Shown piece after piece: positions 28,001 through 35,534 of a stretch of 64,000 nucleotides of DNA. Position numbers and translations under genes: made by a program. The stretch is taken from positions 3,192,501-3,256,500 of the forward strand of contig NZ_CP020038.1 in assembly GCF_002157225.2 (NCBI RefSeq). Reading direction: 5' to 3'. Under the pieces are notes generated by a model. The model did not search any database, was not told where the DNA came from, and was given only the letters and a program-made list of their open reading frames with translations. The stretch is from Agarilytica rhodophyticola. GTDB lineage: Bacteria; Pseudomonadota; Gammaproteobacteria; Pseudomonadales; Cellvibrionaceae. Each line of letters opens with the position of its first letter. The stretch's first letter is position 1.

Positions 28001-28047
28001 AACTTGGTAAGATGTCATCACGTTTGAGTGTATACATTAATAAATAA
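24967..28047 (+). CDS. STAND-type ATPase with C-terminal TPR repeats, regulator of the eCIS region (likely)
   Basis: A 1026-residue frame whose only starts are non-ATG (TTG 24967 or earlier in-frame codons after 24911), consistent with being the body of a larger protein. It carries a Walker A motif NGVRGIGKTH near residues 199-208, a Walker B ALVLAIDDIES near 336, and a long helical TPR-like C-terminus (about residues 590-1000; QGDYLISIGKLQEAEDSLKK is one clear unit). Proteins of this architecture (XRE-HTH, P-loop ATPase, TPR) act as signal-activated transcription regulators. Its frame is the same as that of the ATG at 24556, so two opposite one-base shifts separate head from body. It is the gene before the eCIS cluster; control of that cluster is inferred. 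Confidence 0.7.
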   Translation: MQHFNKNTYFGISIILIANEPHVFSRVKKILDQSEIYYCKKRTYFHLLICGTETNLNSFDIFKIICLHLQRIFGDKICIIANLLSSEVNAEQYFSNQSHELAKLVLNNDKNTLHRVKKNLPSIPWGSLIVCLDIATSGYCYHLNKIFVDNGKHWFLASITANDNSLVCREDELDYMKYLLGYFLRHKDSPQPGLTLHINGVRGIGKTHIIDSFIEIIVNDYKKSSSGKNRQSIKSDSIQVIKINAKENSIFSKLSLVRKLMSCLLGLPEDFEDNDFRTALHNILIPVELHLPVLYLSSVELKDSEKDIYRELPEAYREKVETSAIKKIISLLTSGVALVLAIDDIESVEQMENKNRYRKQLNMLINATYNQKVFLLTSSKSKNIFQVVPQPNRKIHFLELCYFDLDQTIAVGNSVALRESTLRTDKTPSIRAFSAKTAMGLPGVIVESVLCGLLNQDLSTALKDKMNLILQQFSPNVRVAIKLAAVFGNSVNAEQVKSIQALSLKLSGEASKSGWLDIQQFPDNCGFFIKSKEVYHFYHSSVRTAIVNTLSDLETTYLNQYCAQWFKGIDFTTELVFKIRTGDLSSIILALEEASKLNNTYQFNAASTLINEILDIKPDIKHQDLIHKSLLIQAQCFVAKYSIQEAIGIYNKIIEQSKIKEMLATCYIGLVKLYRLIGSRNRVSEYLYLAEHYGEKCRKWHVLSEIFQQKGDYLISIGKLQEAEDSLKKSIVNSGKIRNKMLANKAKISVSHIAHLKNDITYATKVAQELTVDIKVNSALSLSSEVLYLQAILEIETLNFKNISKYALQALHAAMATGEVKVELDTRLLICDIFLENLSLKKVRDEILYALDLAKKVETPYYESLFLGKYAQLHYFEGNRDEAKNNILKSVKLMKINNLDWFIGGSIYTIQALVLSDESYARRALRKAERINKMMESKSHSIVFYQRAMQFCWQKKDVDMLVEYYYELSKIHDKNPSLKSEFYLQRGNLMIDILNGVATVKELTNFNSRATELGKMSSRLSVYINK

Positions 28048-28591
28048 TTTGTTGAATTGCGCCGGCAAAAATAGTATTGCTGGCGCTTCGTGTTTCATTT
28101 GCTTGTGATTCACTTACTACGTCATATGTCTATTAAATTAACTCCCTACCTTGTTGAGTGCTTAATCAAAATATAAAAGATAATTCCTGTTAGGTCTGTA
28201 GTACACTAAAATATCCCATAATGATTGTATAGGTGACAATTTTATTATTGTTAATTTTCACTAAATCGCAATCTGTTCAATATTTCTTAACGCGAAAAAT
28301 TAATGTTTTAAATGACTGGGGTGGTGAAAAACAAGGACGCATGAGCCCTTTTGGCTTTTTATTAATAAGACAAAAGGTATCACTTTAGTAGCAGATTGTT
28401 GTATCTAGGTAATATTTTGTCATTTGTTAGAAGTTAATTTATTTGTCGATCTCACACTGATACCAAACTAATACGGTCGTATTTCTCTGTAGTTGTATAT
28501 TTTACTTATCAAAAAAATCATATTTTCATTAATAAAAATTGAGCAATTTTTAAAAGATAAGATTTAAAAAATACAAGAAGGAATGCGATAA
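28048..28591. other. Intergenic region of about 540 bases, no gene
   Basis: AT-rich, with a hairpin just after the regulator (28059-28086). No coding frame is supported. It probably contains the promoter for the genes starting at 28592. Confidence 0.5.
28059..28086 (+). terminator. Stem-loop after the STAND regulator
   Basis: GCGCCGGCAA pairs with TTGCTGGCGC (10 bp, one G-T pair, 8-base loop), 12 bases after the stop. The T-run is weak. Confidence 0.6.
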
Positions 28592-29371
28592 ATGGTAAAT
28601 AAGCCAAAAGAAGTTATGCAGTGGGCCGATAGAGTAAAAGCTTCTACAAGGTCGCTATGTGATCTAAATGTCGATGATCTTCATTCGATTCTTTCGAAGG
28701 AAAAAATAAAAAAGTATATAAATTATGCTGTCTTTAATACCGAGCCTTCTGTGTTAATAGAAATTGTGGATAATTTTATTGGGGAAGGACTTGGAAAAAA
28801 AGAGAAGAATATTTTAGAAAATTTTTTCTTGGTAATAGAAAGAATTATATGGTCATTAGGAAACTCAATCCCTGGGCCAGACAAAATACAGAGAATAGAT
28901 TTAGACCAAGGGTATTCTAATTTTGAGAGACCTCTCGCTCTTGAAAGTGCTTACGGATATGCCAAAAACATTGAGTCTTCCTTAATAGCATTGGAAGAAA
29001 GCCAAAGTTTCCAAAACTGGATGAATCTTGTCAATTTAACGAATCCCTTATCTCCAGAAAACATAGCAGCACAGGAAGATATCATCCAATGGGCTGATGC
29101 TTGGGCAACCGATGAAAAATACAGAATTTATATAAGGTTAAGTAAGGATGAAACCCTAGAAGCACGAAAAACAGGCCAGCTACTCGAGTGTGGCGCATGG
29201 GTGTTTAATCAACATCCTCGTCTACTAAAAGTAGTAGACCAGCTTGATTCTTGGAGTGTCAAGATCAATCACAGCAATGGTAATGACTTAATTTATGTCG
29301 TAGAAAAAATGCGTAAAGAGATGAACTGCGATCACTCTGAAAAATGGCTCAATAGACATAATAAAAACTAA
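28592..29371 (+). CDS. Hypothetical protein at the head of the eCIS locus
   Basis: A 259-residue soluble, acidic, mostly helical protein with AAGGAA (28578-28583, within AGAAGGAATG) before its ATG. Two parts look alike in opening: EVMQWADRVKASTRS at the N-terminus and DIIQWADAWATDEKYRIYIR near residue 165, which hints at an internal duplication. No membrane segment, signal peptide or catalytic motif is seen. It is followed within 50 bases by the sigma-factor gene, so it could be a partner such as an anti-sigma or sensor protein, but that is only a guess from position. Confidence 0.6.
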   Translation: MVNKPKEVMQWADRVKASTRSLCDLNVDDLHSILSKEKIKKYINYAVFNTEPSVLIEIVDNFIGEGLGKKEKNILENFFLVIERIIWSLGNSIPGPDKIQRIDLDQGYSNFERPLALESAYGYAKNIESSLIALEESQSFQNWMNLVNLTNPLSPENIAAQEDIIQWADAWATDEKYRIYIRLSKDETLEARKTGQLLECGAWVFNQHPRLLKVVDQLDSWSVKINHSNGNDLIYVVEKMRKEMNCDHSEKWLNRHNKN

Positions 29372-29420
29372 ATTAAGTGTGAAAACACAAATTTTACCTA
29401 CTATATGCTGGAAAATAACT

Positions 29421-30071
29421 ATGCCTGTTCCATCTATTCGCTATCAAAAACATCCGGAATTAAATAATAAAAAAAAACCCGTCACAGAAAATTTTACAAT
29501 AGAAAAAGAGAGTGCAAATGTATCCGAAGATGAATTTCACTTACTAAAATTACAAGAAAACACAAATCACTTCTGGGATTTATGGAAAATTTATGAAAAA
29601 AAAGTATTTTCCTATTGTTTGTACAGACTGTCGTCAAATTATCATGATGCGGAAGATCTGTGTAGTGAAACCATGCTGCGTGCTTACCTTAAATTACCTC
29701 ATGTCAGTACAAAGACTATCATCTATCCTTGGCTTATAAAGGTATGTAGGAATATATATTTTGACCTACTGCGCAGGAAAAAGATTTTTAATAAGATAGT
29801 GGAAGAGCTCGAAGAAGAGGTGGTTATAGTAGAGCTGAGTCACTTTTTTCAAAAAGAAAAGAGTATCGCAACAATTTGTTATATTAAAAAAGTAATAGAC
29901 TTACTTCCTGAGAAGGCCAGCTACATTAGTCGACAATATTTTTTTGAAGAGAGAAGTTATTGTGAAATAAGTCGAGAATTAGGTTGCACAGAAGCTTATG
30001 TAAGAAAACAGATTTTCAAAGTTAGGGGGTATTTGATACCGGCATGCAGACGGTACATGAATGATTACTAA
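29421..30071 (+). CDS. ECF-type RNA polymerase sigma factor
   Basis: From ATG 29421 (GGA at 29411-29413 as ribosome site) the product has 216 residues; a GTG at 29379 is in frame and would add 14. Region 2 is visible as WKIYEKKVFSYCLYRLSSNY followed by HDAEDLCSETMLRAYL, and region 4 as IDLLPEKASYISRQYFFEER followed by SYCEISRELGCTEAYVRKQI. This is sigma2-sigma4 architecture without region 3, as in ECF factors. The N-terminal 45 residues are extra and Lys-rich. It stands just upstream of the AAA+ ATPase and other eCIS genes and is a good candidate for directing their transcription; direct evidence for that is lacking. Confidence 0.85.
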   Translation: MPVPSIRYQKHPELNNKKKPVTENFTIEKESANVSEDEFHLLKLQENTNHFWDLWKIYEKKVFSYCLYRLSSNYHDAEDLCSETMLRAYLKLPHVSTKTIIYPWLIKVCRNIYFDLLRRKKIFNKIVEELEEEVVIVELSHFFQKEKSIATICYIKKVIDLLPEKASYISRQYFFEERSYCEISRELGCTEAYVRKQIFKVRGYLIPACRRYMNDY

Positions 30072-30079
30072 TATTTTTT

Positions 30080-30094
30080 GGCGCGCAAAGCGCC
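30080..30094. terminator. Short GC stem-loop after the sigma factor
   Basis: GGCGC-GCAAA-GCGCC, 9 bases after the sigma-factor stop, preceded by a T-run (so it is better placed as a minus-strand terminator). It separates the regulators from the particle genes. Confidence 0.45.
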
Positions 30095-30356
30095 TCGCAT
30101 CGTGCCTGTTTACATCGCATCCTGAAATACAAAATAAATAGGAACAAAGAAATAACCGATACGTATATATCAGTACTATAAGGTGATAAATAAATACTAG
30201 TGGTTTAGATATTAATCGGAAAGATTGAAGTTATGTAATCGAACTCATAAGGTCTAATTAAAAAGGAACAAAAAAACCTGTTGTGCGTTAATAAAGTATG
30301 TTGGAAACATTTAATCGAATAAAAATATAGAAAGTGCTAAGATAAATGAGCAAAAT

Positions 30357-32477
30357 ATGCAAAAAGAAAGTGTTAGCTTACTCCATGCAGATGCAAAACA
30401 ATATCAACATAATCTGACACAAAGTTTATTTGATCTTGGATATGCTATACAAAAAGGTGAAGAAAAAGAAAAAATCCTTAATTGTCTCAACACTCTTAAT
30501 GATTGCTTAGATCAGTTTTTATTAATTAATAATGTTCAAGATATTAAAGAATGGTTTGATTTAAACGATTTAGAAGTTAAGCTGCTGTCGCTGTGCTATA
30601 TTAGCCAACTCGAACCAGATGTGATTTCAAACTTTTTTCAACTAAGTTGGTATGAGCAGGGGCCAATGCTTAGTTTAGAAAGAATGCTGCTCTTATGCCA
30701 CAATAATATTGATTCAAAAGAAGCTAGTATAAGATTTCTATTGTCAGAGTCCAAGTTGTTTCGTTGGCAGTTAATTCAAAGAAATGACGATAAAAGTTCA
30801 ATATCTCTCATTCATTCGTACTCTCTAGTAAAAGAGGTTTTTTATCATTTTCTACCTTCGCCAAAGAGAGAAAAAGAGACACCATTTAGAGAAAAAGGGG
30901 CCAATGTTAGCCCCCACTACATCATCGCTATAAATACTGAAAGTAACAGTGTTGTTTCCCATTGTTATTCCCATTTGTTAAAAAAAGAACCAAAAAAACT
31001 TAATATAGTTGAAGGAGATAACAAGCAAGATCGGCATTGCTTTGTCTCGGAGGTTGCTGTAGGAAAAGTTGAGCGATGGTATAAAATAGTAGAGCCGGAA
31101 AATGAAATAATTTCACCAGAACAATTAATTACTGTATTTCGTTATATGCTAATAACACAAGAAGGTGATGTTTGCTATTTGTATTGGCCGAATATGGTAA
31201 ATTACCTTGAGCGTTTTGGTGTGTACAAAAATGTTATTGAGTTGATCTTTTCAAAGAAAAATATTGTTATTTTTTGTGACAGTAGAAAGACTGAGCCATA
31301 TGACCAAGAGTGTATGGTTCGTGTTAGTAATACTTTCGATACCGTTTTGTTTTATAGCCTATGTTTGGGTAATGATGATAAATACACTTATACTTTAACA
31401 AGCCCTAATTTTGATCAAATTGTTTATGCTTGGTTATCAATATCTCGAGATCTTGAAAATCAACATAAAAATAAAGTTATAGGTTTGAATGATGAAAAAG
31501 CCCGTTTGTTAGCCACATTGTATCCTCTTTTCCCCTCTGCAATAGTTGAAATAGCAGAAAGTACCAAAAGGGTAATATATGATTTACTCGTTAAAGAGGC
31601 TCAGATAGATATATTTACAACATTTCAAAAATTGTGTTTACGCTTTAATAGTCAAACCGTGGGTGAAATTGCGTTACTTTGTAAACCTCGTTATAGCTTA
31701 AGAGATATGGTATTGTCTGAAAATACTCTTGATCAATTAAAGGAATTGATTGAACGGGTTCGCTATGGAGAACCTTTGCGAAGGTTAATTCCCAATGTGT
31801 TACCCGGAATACAGGCATTATTATGGGGTAAACCAGGAACGGGTAAGTCTATGGCTGGAGAAGCCATTGCGGGCGAACTTCAATTGCCGCTTTACAAAGT
31901 AAATTTATCTAATGTTGCCAGTAAATGGATAGGTGAAACTGAAAAGCATTTAGCAAAACTGTTTGATGATGCTGAGAGTAAAAATGCTGTATTACTCTTT
32001 GATGAGGCGGATGCCATATTTGCCAAACGTAGTGAAGTAGAATCAAGTCATGATAAAAATGCAAATCTAGGAGTAAGCTTTTTGCTTCAAAGAATGGAGC
32101 GTTACACCGGCATACTTTTGTTGAGTACAAACTTCAAAACCAACATAGATGATGCTTTTCTGAGACGTTTTCATAATGTTATTGAGTTTCCTTTACCCGA
32201 TGTGGTTGAGCGGAAAAAATTATGGAGTAATGCCTGGCTTGGAGATATTAAACTCGAATATTCTATCGATATCGAAGCTCTTGGTCAAAAATTTGAATTT
32301 AGCCCATCACAAATTAATAATATTATACATAGAGCAACTCTTTATGCTGTTTCCTCAAATAATACGCTTATCAGTAAAGTCCAGCTGGCCAAATCTATTC
32401 GCCGTGAACTTGAAAAGCAAAACGCAGGCTATCTTGCAGATAAAAAACTTAACGACTGGCTAAATACTATTGTTTGA
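30357..32477 (+). CDS. AAA+ ATPase of the contractile injection system (Afp15-like)
   Basis: A 706-residue protein with a C-terminal AAA+ module: Walker A GKPGTGKS near residue 491, Walker B AVLLFDEADAIFAKRS near 544, a sensor-type ILLLSTNFKTNIDDAF, and arginine finger FLRRFHN near 601, then FPLPD. The N-terminal 450 residues are helical with no clear motif. Every eCIS locus encodes one such ATPase, thought to help assemble or remodel the particle. In Afp and PVC it stands near the end of the operon; here it is the first particle gene. A 285-base gap before it probably holds the promoter of the structural operon. Confidence 0.88.
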   Translation: MQKESVSLLHADAKQYQHNLTQSLFDLGYAIQKGEEKEKILNCLNTLNDCLDQFLLINNVQDIKEWFDLNDLEVKLLSLCYISQLEPDVISNFFQLSWYEQGPMLSLERMLLLCHNNIDSKEASIRFLLSESKLFRWQLIQRNDDKSSISLIHSYSLVKEVFYHFLPSPKREKETPFREKGANVSPHYIIAINTESNSVVSHCYSHLLKKEPKKLNIVEGDNKQDRHCFVSEVAVGKVERWYKIVEPENEIISPEQLITVFRYMLITQEGDVCYLYWPNMVNYLERFGVYKNVIELIFSKKNIVIFCDSRKTEPYDQECMVRVSNTFDTVLFYSLCLGNDDKYTYTLTSPNFDQIVYAWLSISRDLENQHKNKVIGLNDEKARLLATLYPLFPSAIVEIAESTKRVIYDLLVKEAQIDIFTTFQKLCLRFNSQTVGEIALLCKPRYSLRDMVLSENTLDQLKELIERVRYGEPLRRLIPNVLPGIQALLWGKPGTGKSMAGEAIAGELQLPLYKVNLSNVASKWIGETEKHLAKLFDDAESKNAVLLFDEADAIFAKRSEVESSHDKNANLGVSFLLQRMERYTGILLLSTNFKTNIDDAFLRRFHNVIEFPLPDVVERKKLWSNAWLGDIKLEYSIDIEALGQKFEFSPSQINNIIHRATLYAVSSNNTLISKVQLAKSIRRELEKQNAGYLADKKLNDWLNTIV

Positions 32478-32531
32478 AAGTAGATTAACTAAACAAGTTG
32501 CCTAAACGGCGAATAAATTAGCAGGTGCTGT

Positions 32532-33149
32532 ATGGATCCTCTTATTTTGCAAAAGCTACAGCAAGCCTTAAAAGCATTTGTTATGGAAAAAATATTTGCA
32601 TTTAATGTAAGTGGAAATTCTATTGGAATAGAGATAAATTTCTTGGCGCCTAATAGTGAATTTGTTACTGAACTTGGTAATAATCCAGTGGTTAACTGTT
32701 ATCTTATCGGTGTTATGGAAGATAAAGTTCGGCGCAAAAGCGAGTCTCATCGCAGCATTATTAACGCACAAAAAACCCAGAGAGTGGTTTACCGTGAACC
32801 ACGTTTTATCGATCTCAATTATATGATAACTATTTGGTGTAAAGATAAACAGGGAAGTGCAGAGATTGAACATTTAGTTTTAGGATATTTATTGAGTGGT
32901 TTGGGTTCGTTTGATTTTATGCCGGAAGAAATGCTGGAGAGATTCAATATTAACATCAGTCCCTTTGGCGTGCGTTTTACACTATTTGGTACTGAACACA
33001 GTGATAAAATTAGTGGACAAATATGGCAAGCAATGGGGTCTACACCAAAACCTTGTTTAATGTTATCTCTTTCTGTACCTATTGATGTACACGAGCCCAC
33101 ACATGTACCGATTGTGCAAGAAATTGAAAGGCTTTTAGGGAAAAAGTAA
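32532..33149 (+). CDS. DUF4255 protein, tube/sheath terminator (Afp16/Pvc16-like)
   Basis: A 205-residue protein whose DUF4255-like features are LNYMITIWCKDKQGSAEIEH and LVLGYLLSGLGSFDFMPEEM, with CLMLSLSVPIDV in the last strand. In Afp and PVC the homologue caps the distal end of the tube and sheath and fixes the particle's length together with the tape measure. It follows the ATPase by 54 bases, the same ATPase-cap pairing as in known systems. Length is less than that of Afp16 (about 290), mainly at the C-terminus. Confidence 0.82.
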   Translation: MDPLILQKLQQALKAFVMEKIFAFNVSGNSIGIEINFLAPNSEFVTELGNNPVVNCYLIGVMEDKVRRKSESHRSIINAQKTQRVVYREPRFIDLNYMITIWCKDKQGSAEIEHLVLGYLLSGLGSFDFMPEEMLERFNINISPFGVRFTLFGTEHSDKISGQIWQAMGSTPKPCLMLSLSVPIDVHEPTHVPIVQEIERLLGKK

Positions 33150-33249
33150 ATGCCATATAAGCTATACGGCATTTATTTATAAACAGTGTCGAAAAAGTAT
33201 AGAAAGGGTACCTAAACATTTCAAAAAGGAAAAAAAGGTATAGTCCATT

Positions 33250-33660
33250 ATGCTTTTAATCTCACACACAACCACTGTCGTTGCCAACATTCCAGTAAAG
33301 CCACCGATGCCAATAAATATTGTGATAGAAGTTAATAGTAAAGGTTTACTGGTAATGGGTAAAGAAGTGGCAACGCAAGATGATATAGAAAATTCATTAA
33401 CAAAGACCTTTGCCGCAGTTCCTTATGTGAGTGAGTCATACGCTAATGGTGTTCTTAAGTTTTCGCAACTAGATAAAGTCTCACTTTCTGAAAAGTGTAA
33501 GAAAAAGAGCAAACCACTAGTAACAGAAGGAACTATGGAGTTTACTCTTATTCCATCCCCTCCGGCTATAGATCCCGTATCAAAGGCTGCTGATCCCAAT
33601 AGTGAATATAAAGTAACCATAGAACTTAAGGCAATCCAGGCAAAGTCTGGATCAAAGTAA
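33250..33660 (+). CDS. Small protein of unknown function between cap and sheath genes
   Basis: A 136-residue protein. It has no signal peptide; the start MLLISHTTTVVANIPVKPPM is only mildly hydrophobic. The middle contains KKKSKPLVTEGTMEFTLIPS and a beta-rich end SEYKVTIELKAIQAKSG. Its place, 100 bases after the cap gene and 31 bases before the first sheath gene, makes it part of the particle operon. No family is recognised; a minor structural or assembly role is the only reasonable guess. Confidence 0.55.
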   Translation: MLLISHTTTVVANIPVKPPMPINIVIEVNSKGLLVMGKEVATQDDIENSLTKTFAAVPYVSESYANGVLKFSQLDKVSLSEKCKKKSKPLVTEGTMEFTLIPSPPAIDPVSKAADPNSEYKVTIELKAIQAKSGSK

Positions 33661-33691
33661 GTGTTTAAATAATACTGATCGCGAGTTTCCT

Positions 33692-35434
33692 ATGTCTCAA
33701 TTCAAAACCCCTGATATATATTATCAGGAGAATTCACAGTCATCGAAAAATTACACTGAAATTGCATCAGCAATACCTGCATTTATCGGGTTTACGGAGA
33801 AAACGAGAGGAGAGCAGGGAGTGTCTCTTTTACTAAGGCCTATAAAAATTAGCAATATAGAGGAATACCAATCTAACTTTGGGTACGCGCAAACAGAGTC
33901 TTTTACCGTCACTTATGACTCTATAAGACAAGTGTATGATATTGAAGACATAGACAAATTACAAAACACTGAAAATAGGCCATTCACATTTTATTTGCAT
34001 CAAGCTATCGAACACTTTTTTGAAAATGGTGGTAGCAGTTGTTATGTAGTAAGTATTGGCGGCCATGATATCTTAAAGCAAGATATAACATCCACAATGT
34101 TTCTTGAAGCGATTGACCTTCTTCAAGAGATCGAAGAGATTAGTCTATTGAGCCTACCGGAATGTGCATTGTTAGATACGACACCGTATTATGTGGTTCA
34201 AAATTATGCATTACAGCATTGTAAGTATATGAAGAACCGAATTGCTTTAGTCGATGTCTTACAGGTAAATGGTTTTTATAAAGGTGATGTTCACATAGAT
34301 TGTAACACTATGAGAGAAGAGTTATCACAAGGGTTAAATTATGGTGCGACGTATTATCCTTATTTGTATAGCACTAGTGCAAGAAGCTATAGAGATTCAG
34401 AGATCACAGTTAACTATGAATTATCATTGAGAAAACTACACCCTAATTATAGTGAAAATTTTTTTTCATTGGATGGAAGAAAGCTGGATCAATACGGCTT
34501 TCTCTTGTCAGACGATCTAAAACAAGATGTTTACACTGTATATATTGCGTTGGATCAGACAACTTTAGTAGATACTATGGGCTATGCCATTGAAAAGGAC
34601 GGGCAACGTAAACAAGAAACCCCACCGTATGGGATATTTACTGATGAAGAAGAGAGTAGTTACATTAATATTGATGGTTTCGTGACATCTGGAATACACT
34701 CAAATTCTATCGATACGGTAAATGGCAGAGTTAAAAAAGAGATTCTGTACCAAAATTTAAAATTACGACAAAATCTAGAATATCTATCGAATACCAAAGG
34801 CCATTTAGCTTCATTAAAAATTTACAATGATGTTAAGCTGCGACTGTCTAATAATCCCCTTATTCTTCCTCCGAGCGCCGTGGTGGCAGGGATGATAGCA
34901 AAGCTTGATGAAACTATTGGTGTCTGGAAAGCCCCTGCAAATATAGCCTTAGAAAAAGTAATGGCACCGGTTATAGATATAGACAGTGGCGAACAAGAAT
35001 ACCTCAATTACGACCCAAAAGCAGGCAAATCCATTAATGCTATTCGGCGTTTTATTGGTAAGGGAACCAGGGTTTGGGGTTCACGAACGTTAACTGGCAA
35101 TGATAATGAATGGCGTTATATCAACGTTAGACGTCTATTTAATATGATAGAGCAAACTTTAAGGAAAACCACGCAATTTGCTGTGTTTGATAGTAATACT
35201 CCATTTACCTGGTTAAAAATAAAAGTCACTATCGAAAATTACTTAGAAGGTCTTTGGCAACAAGGTGCCTTACTTGGGACAACACCAGACAGCGCTTTTT
35301 TTGTTAATGTGGGACTTGGCCAAACCATGACACAGGAAGACATTAATAATGGGTTAATACATGTAGAAGTTGGACTCGCTGCTGTTCGCCCCGCAGAATT
35401 TATCATCTTGACCTTTTCTCACAACAGCCTATAA
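33692..35434 (+). CDS. Contractile sheath protein 1 (Afp2-4-like), with a large insert
   Basis: A 580-residue phage-tail-sheath family protein. It shares with the next gene the N-terminal pattern SAIPAFIGFTEK, the central LPPSAVVAG (residue about 390) and the C-terminal core GKSINAIRRFIGKGTRVWGS, NDNEWRYINVRRLFNMIEQ and FFVNVGLGQTMTQEDINNGL. Between YYPYLYS (residue 221) and the LPPS segment it holds about 110 residues more than sheath 2, including QYGFLLSDDLKQDVYTVYIA, likely an outward-facing domain on the particle surface. Contraction of the sheath drives the inner tube into the target cell. Confidence 0.92.
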   Translation: MSQFKTPDIYYQENSQSSKNYTEIASAIPAFIGFTEKTRGEQGVSLLLRPIKISNIEEYQSNFGYAQTESFTVTYDSIRQVYDIEDIDKLQNTENRPFTFYLHQAIEHFFENGGSSCYVVSIGGHDILKQDITSTMFLEAIDLLQEIEEISLLSLPECALLDTTPYYVVQNYALQHCKYMKNRIALVDVLQVNGFYKGDVHIDCNTMREELSQGLNYGATYYPYLYSTSARSYRDSEITVNYELSLRKLHPNYSENFFSLDGRKLDQYGFLLSDDLKQDVYTVYIALDQTTLVDTMGYAIEKDGQRKQETPPYGIFTDEEESSYINIDGFVTSGIHSNSIDTVNGRVKKEILYQNLKLRQNLEYLSNTKGHLASLKIYNDVKLRLSNNPLILPPSAVVAGMIAKLDETIGVWKAPANIALEKVMAPVIDIDSGEQEYLNYDPKAGKSINAIRRFIGKGTRVWGSRTLTGNDNEWRYINVRRLFNMIEQTLRKTTQFAVFDSNTPFTWLKIKVTIENYLEGLWQQGALLGTTPDSAFFVNVGLGQTMTQEDINNGLIHVEVGLAAVRPAEFIILTFSHNSL

Positions 35435-35534
35435 GGGCAGTGCTGTTAATTGGATATCGATTTCTAAATTGGAAGTCAAAACCGATTACTGGAGATGCTC
35501 CCAGGCTAATCTTTCATCCCTTTGAGGAATTATT

